The position numbers were made by a program, and so were the translations under genes. A stretch of 64,000 bases of DNA from Marasmius tenuissimus (Eukaryota; Basidiomycota; Agaricomycetes; Agaricales; Marasmiaceae): positions 868,001 through 932,000 of the forward strand of contig JAQOTA010000015.1 of NCBI GenBank assembly GCA_029532415.1, in the 5' to 3' direction. The notes beneath the pieces were generated by a model that was not told the DNA's origin, searched no databases, and saw only the letters and a program-made list of their open reading frames with translations. Shown in pieces: positions 60,640 through 64,000 of the stretch. Position 1 is the first letter of the stretch; every line of letters starts with the position of its first letter.

Positions 60640-61736
60640 AAATCGCCGTTTTTCTTGGTTCCGTGCTATACCCGTGAACAGTCTATGAACCTTTCTGACA
60701 TATCTATCGAACACTATATCTAACAAGAACCTGTGTATTTATGTAAAAATTCCCGCTACTGACGTAAGGAAGTAGAAGGGTATTTACCAGGCTGAAAAAA
60801 AAATCTCTTTGCGTGGAAATTGCACATTGGCGCTGAAAATTCCCTTTCATGGTAACGAATAAGCGCCATAACAATACAAATGCCCCCAAATAGGCGCCGC
60901 CATTCAAATATGAGCGCTTTCTGGGCAGAGTTCCAAACAGAAAATTCCATGCAACTCCGGCTGGGGGGAAGAACGACTGCTCGCCCATTCAGTCCTTCAG
61001 GCTTGGCGAAAAGTCTTGGCGCAAAAAACAAGCGCTGTGGGCATTCAGAGCGCCTAAGACGCTGCAGGCTGCAATTCAAACGAATAGGCGCCGCTATACA
61101 GATTTAAGCGCTTCCTATGCGAGGGAAGAGTTGGGGAAGGACGACTGCTCGCCCATTCAGTCCGTCACGTTAGGCTCCCAAGGCAAACTCCATGATGAGA
61201 ACTGCAATACGAGGAGCCGGCCAAAGGCCGGGGGACGAGTATTGCTGTGGTGAATCTCTCAACCAATGACCATTGACAATATTTAATCAGTTAGTACTAC
61301 TATAGTCTGGTATAGTCATGATTGTGTCCTATTGCAGTACGTACCACATGAAAACATGTACATTGAAGCCTGGGTCTGAGGCCCCTACTACAGTCTTCCA
61401 TAGACTTTACAGACTTTAGAGTCGTCTCAGGCCTCAGTGCAGACTGTATGGTACAATTGTCAGTACATCAGTAGCGGGCCGTGCCGCGTAAGGCGGCGAC
61501 TAAACTTATAACGAAGATGTACAACAGTGTGTTGGTCCCAAAAGTCAAAGCGCCTTGGAAGCGCCCAATTCACCCAGGTCCCCCAGGTCGCGTGTGATGA
61601 TGACCGAAACTTGCCGTCCATCGACGACCAGTGCTCGTTTCTATTACTGTATCCTGGGTTCCTTTTCGACCATCACCGCCCGTTCGTTATAGATAGAGGC
61701 TTCTTCCCTTCCTCTCTCCTCAACTAAACTACAAAA
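60640..61736. repeat. Intergenic stretch with GCGCC-type repeats
   Basis: No gene. Two related segments (about 60888-60995 and 61082-61163) each begin AATAGGCGCCGC and end with the same 23-bp block containing CGACTGCTCGCCCATTC. A further AATAAGCGCC lies at 60859. Around 61375-61440, TCTGAGGCC and GGCCTCAG form an inverted pair. These look like scraps of a mobile element. The last 60 bp before 61737 are pyrimidine-rich and probably the 5' UTR of the next gene. Confidence 0.5.
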
Positions 61737-64000
61737 ATGTCCACGATATCGACCGCCCTCCGAAATTTCAAAGAACCGACAAAGGAACAACTCACCCAGA
61801 ACTTCTTCTCCCTACCTGCAACGCCAACTCCCGAACCTCCACCTACATCGCCTTCGACTTCGACTTCAAAAGCTCCAACGAACGACGATGAGATCGAGAA
61901 AATGGATATCAACGCCGTGTTGAGTCTGGGTATCCAAGGCGAGGAAGATTCATACGTGAGTTGGCTCCGATACTGAGAAGGAGAGGCTTACGATCAAACG
62001 ATACCTCTACCTCGCCTAGGCTGGAAAATTATACCTCATGGCACCTTACCTGGCATTCTCATCTCTGGATAAGAAATCCGTCCGGTTCACGATCCCGTTG
62101 TCGACGATACGGAGGGTGGAGAGGCTCAATGCTCGTGCGGGGATTTATGCGCTTAGTTTGTTGATGTGGCATGGGGGGAAGATTGTGCGTTGTTTCTCTT
62201 TTCTTGGTCTCGTTTCGTGATGTTGATACCCTTACTCGCCCAGATCGTCCAATTGACATCCCTCCGACCGACAGCAGATCTGTTCTGTTCTCTCTTACGT
62301 GACGCGCTCAAAGTAGAGTTGCAGCGTGGAATGATGAAACAGGTGAAAGGATTCGTCAAGACGTGTTATTCCGAGACGTTGGTCTCGTCCACGGGTGTGG
62401 AGAAGCTGGTTGTGGATGGGGACGGTGAGGAGAAGGAAACGTCTGGGGAGGAGGAAGAGACGACGACGTATCACAATGGACTTGGAATCAAGTTCAAGTT
62501 TCCGGGTGATCCAAAGAAGTGGGTGTGATGTTTTTCGTGTTTGTGGGGCATACGCTAAAGGGGGAATCGGTAGATTGCGTGAAGCGTCGAAACTCAAGTT
62601 GTGGACGACGTATCTAAAGAGTACGTGTTTCGTTCCAATATCATCGATCACCTTCCTAACCTTCCTCTTCCCCCCCTCCCAGCCCACGGCAGAAACCTAA
62701 CCCTCCTCCGCTACCCCCAATGCACCCGTCTCGTCCAAGTCGGCCTCCCCAACCGTCTCCGCGGTGAAATGTGGGAAGTCCTCTCCGGTTCCATCTTCCT
62801 CCGATACTCCAACCCCGGATTCTACCTCCGCATATTAGAAGAAAACAAGGGGCGGACAACCCCTAGCACAGACGATATCGAGAAGGATCTCCATAGGAGT
62901 TTACCAGAGTATCCGGGTTATCAGAGTGAAGAAGGGATCGGAGCGTTGAGGAGGGTGTTGCAGGCTTATTCGTTTAGGAATCCAGAGTTGGGGTATTGTC
63001 AGGCGATGAATATATTGGCTGCGGCGATTTTGATGTGAGTTGTTGTTTTTTTCTTTTGAAAGCTCTTGTGCTCATGGTTGTCGTTGTAGATATATGTCGG
63101 AGGAACAGGCGTTTTGGTTACTTGAGGTTTTATGTGACCGTCTCTTACCTGGTTATTACGCGTTCGTCTCCTCCCCTCTTCCACTCCCCCCCATCCTAAA
63201 CCTCCCCTGCAGCCCCTCAATGCACGGCACGCTCCTCGACCAACGCGTATTCGAAGCACTCGTTCAACGCTGTCTACCCATGATCCACGAACACTTCCAA
63301 GCTGTCGATGTACAACTCTCGGTGGCGTCCTTACCGTGGTTTTTGAGTCTGTCGGTAACGATTTCATTTGGTGTGGTTATTGCGGGGGGGAAAGATCACT
63401 GACGGTTGGGTTCGTAGGTTTATTAATAGCATGCCTATGGTGTTTGCGTTTAGGATTGTGGATTGTTTCTTTTGTATGGGTCCAAAGGTGTTGTTTCAGG
63501 TTGGGTGAGTTTGGTGGTCTTGTCGGCGGGGTTTTGGAGACTGATTTTTTATCCTCTCTCTCCTGTAGATTGGGTGAGTTTGATGACGAGTGGATTTGTA
63601 TGTGTGCATGAGCGGCTCATTGTCTTCCTTAGCTATTCTCAAGATCAACGGGGAGAAACTACTTCAAGTCCAAGACGATGGAGGTTTTCTCAAGTAAGAT
63701 TCCTTCATCCCTACTTCCTCTCCGCTCCCTCACTCACCCCACCCAACCCCCTCACACACAGCCTAATGCGAGACTACTTCCTCTCCCTCGGCGACTCCGC
63801 CCACCCAACCTCGACCGACGCCCGCGCACGCGCCATAACCCGCTTCCAAGAACTCCTCCTCGTCTCCTTCCGTGAATTCTCCGTCATCACCGACGACATG
63901 ATCCACTCCGAACGCAAACGGTTCCGCTCCGAGATCATCCAAAGCATCGAGTCCTTCTCCAAACGGTCCGCGGTTCGGAATTTGAAGACGCTGTGTAGGT
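61737..64000 (+). CDS. GRAM plus TBC-domain Rab GTPase-activating protein, 5' part
   Basis: It is likely a GAP for a Rab GTPase in membrane traffic, of the fungal Mdr1/Gyp2 and animal TBC1D8/9 type. The gene runs off the window edge. Exons are 61737-61955, 62020-62184, 62244-62518, 62574-62620, 62683-63034, 63090-63161, 63213-63350, 63418-63504, 63569-63573, 63633-63693 and 63762 to about 63998, where a further donor is likely. Residues about 73-150 form a GRAM-like domain ([18 protein letters not shown]). The TBC domain begins near 255 ([17 protein letters not shown]). The arginine finger is R307 in IEKDLHR and the glutamine finger is Q342 in GYCQAMN, so it should be catalytic. Exon 9 is only five nucleotides and is needed to keep phase ([15 protein letters not shown]). 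The end of the TBC domain and any EF-hand part lie outside. Confidence 0.9.

Overview
The window is from a filamentous basidiomycete, most likely an Agaricomycete. The genes are cut by many short introns of about 45-70 nt with GT..AG ends. They include a NACHT (NLR-like) protein with an N/Q/G-rich leader, a DUF6699 protein, a GH5 hydrolase with 13 exons, a tRNA-Thr with an anticodon-loop intron, and a recent Ty1/copia element. I assign no genus.

Region 1 (1-45000) is an array of six same-strand (minus) copies of one eight-exon gene of about 500 codons. It lacks a domain I can name. Each copy opens with a leader of the type GGNFVQIQGDQ. Copies lie at 806-2623, 13497-24480 (split), 25731-27542, 34398-36211, 38387-40211 and 42970-44843. 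By hand splicing, five have an unbroken reading frame. The second is cut in exon 6 by a complete copia retrotransposon (14293-23457) with two 518-bp LTRs, a 5-bp target duplication and a single 2360-codon polyprotein. Spacers between copies are themselves duplicated blocks. One, on the plus strand, still shows exon/intron borders in three degenerate copies (about 6180-9775, 9776-12660 and 30600-33560). The array thus grew by duplication of gene-plus-spacer units, and the retroelement arrived later.

Region 2 (46923-53200) holds a 1213-aa NACHT protein (46923-50866, six exons) and an intronless phenolic acid decarboxylase (52664-53185). The NACHT protein has a GSGNQYNNN-type leader, NTPase motifs, repeated helical C-terminal modules and a terminal hydrophobic segment. 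It may be functionally linked to the array through the leader motifs, but this is inference.

Region 3 (53200-64000) looks like ordinary gene space: an unresolved stretch, tRNA-Thr(AGT), a secreted GH5-type glycoside hydrolase (56388-58210), a DUF6699 protein (59509-60639) and the 5' part of a GRAM plus TBC Rab-GAP (61737 to beyond 64000) containing a 5-nt microexon. Repeat scraps sit on both sides of the DUF6699 gene.

All exon models were made by reading splice signals and checking phase by hand. No alignment, structure or expression evidence was available.
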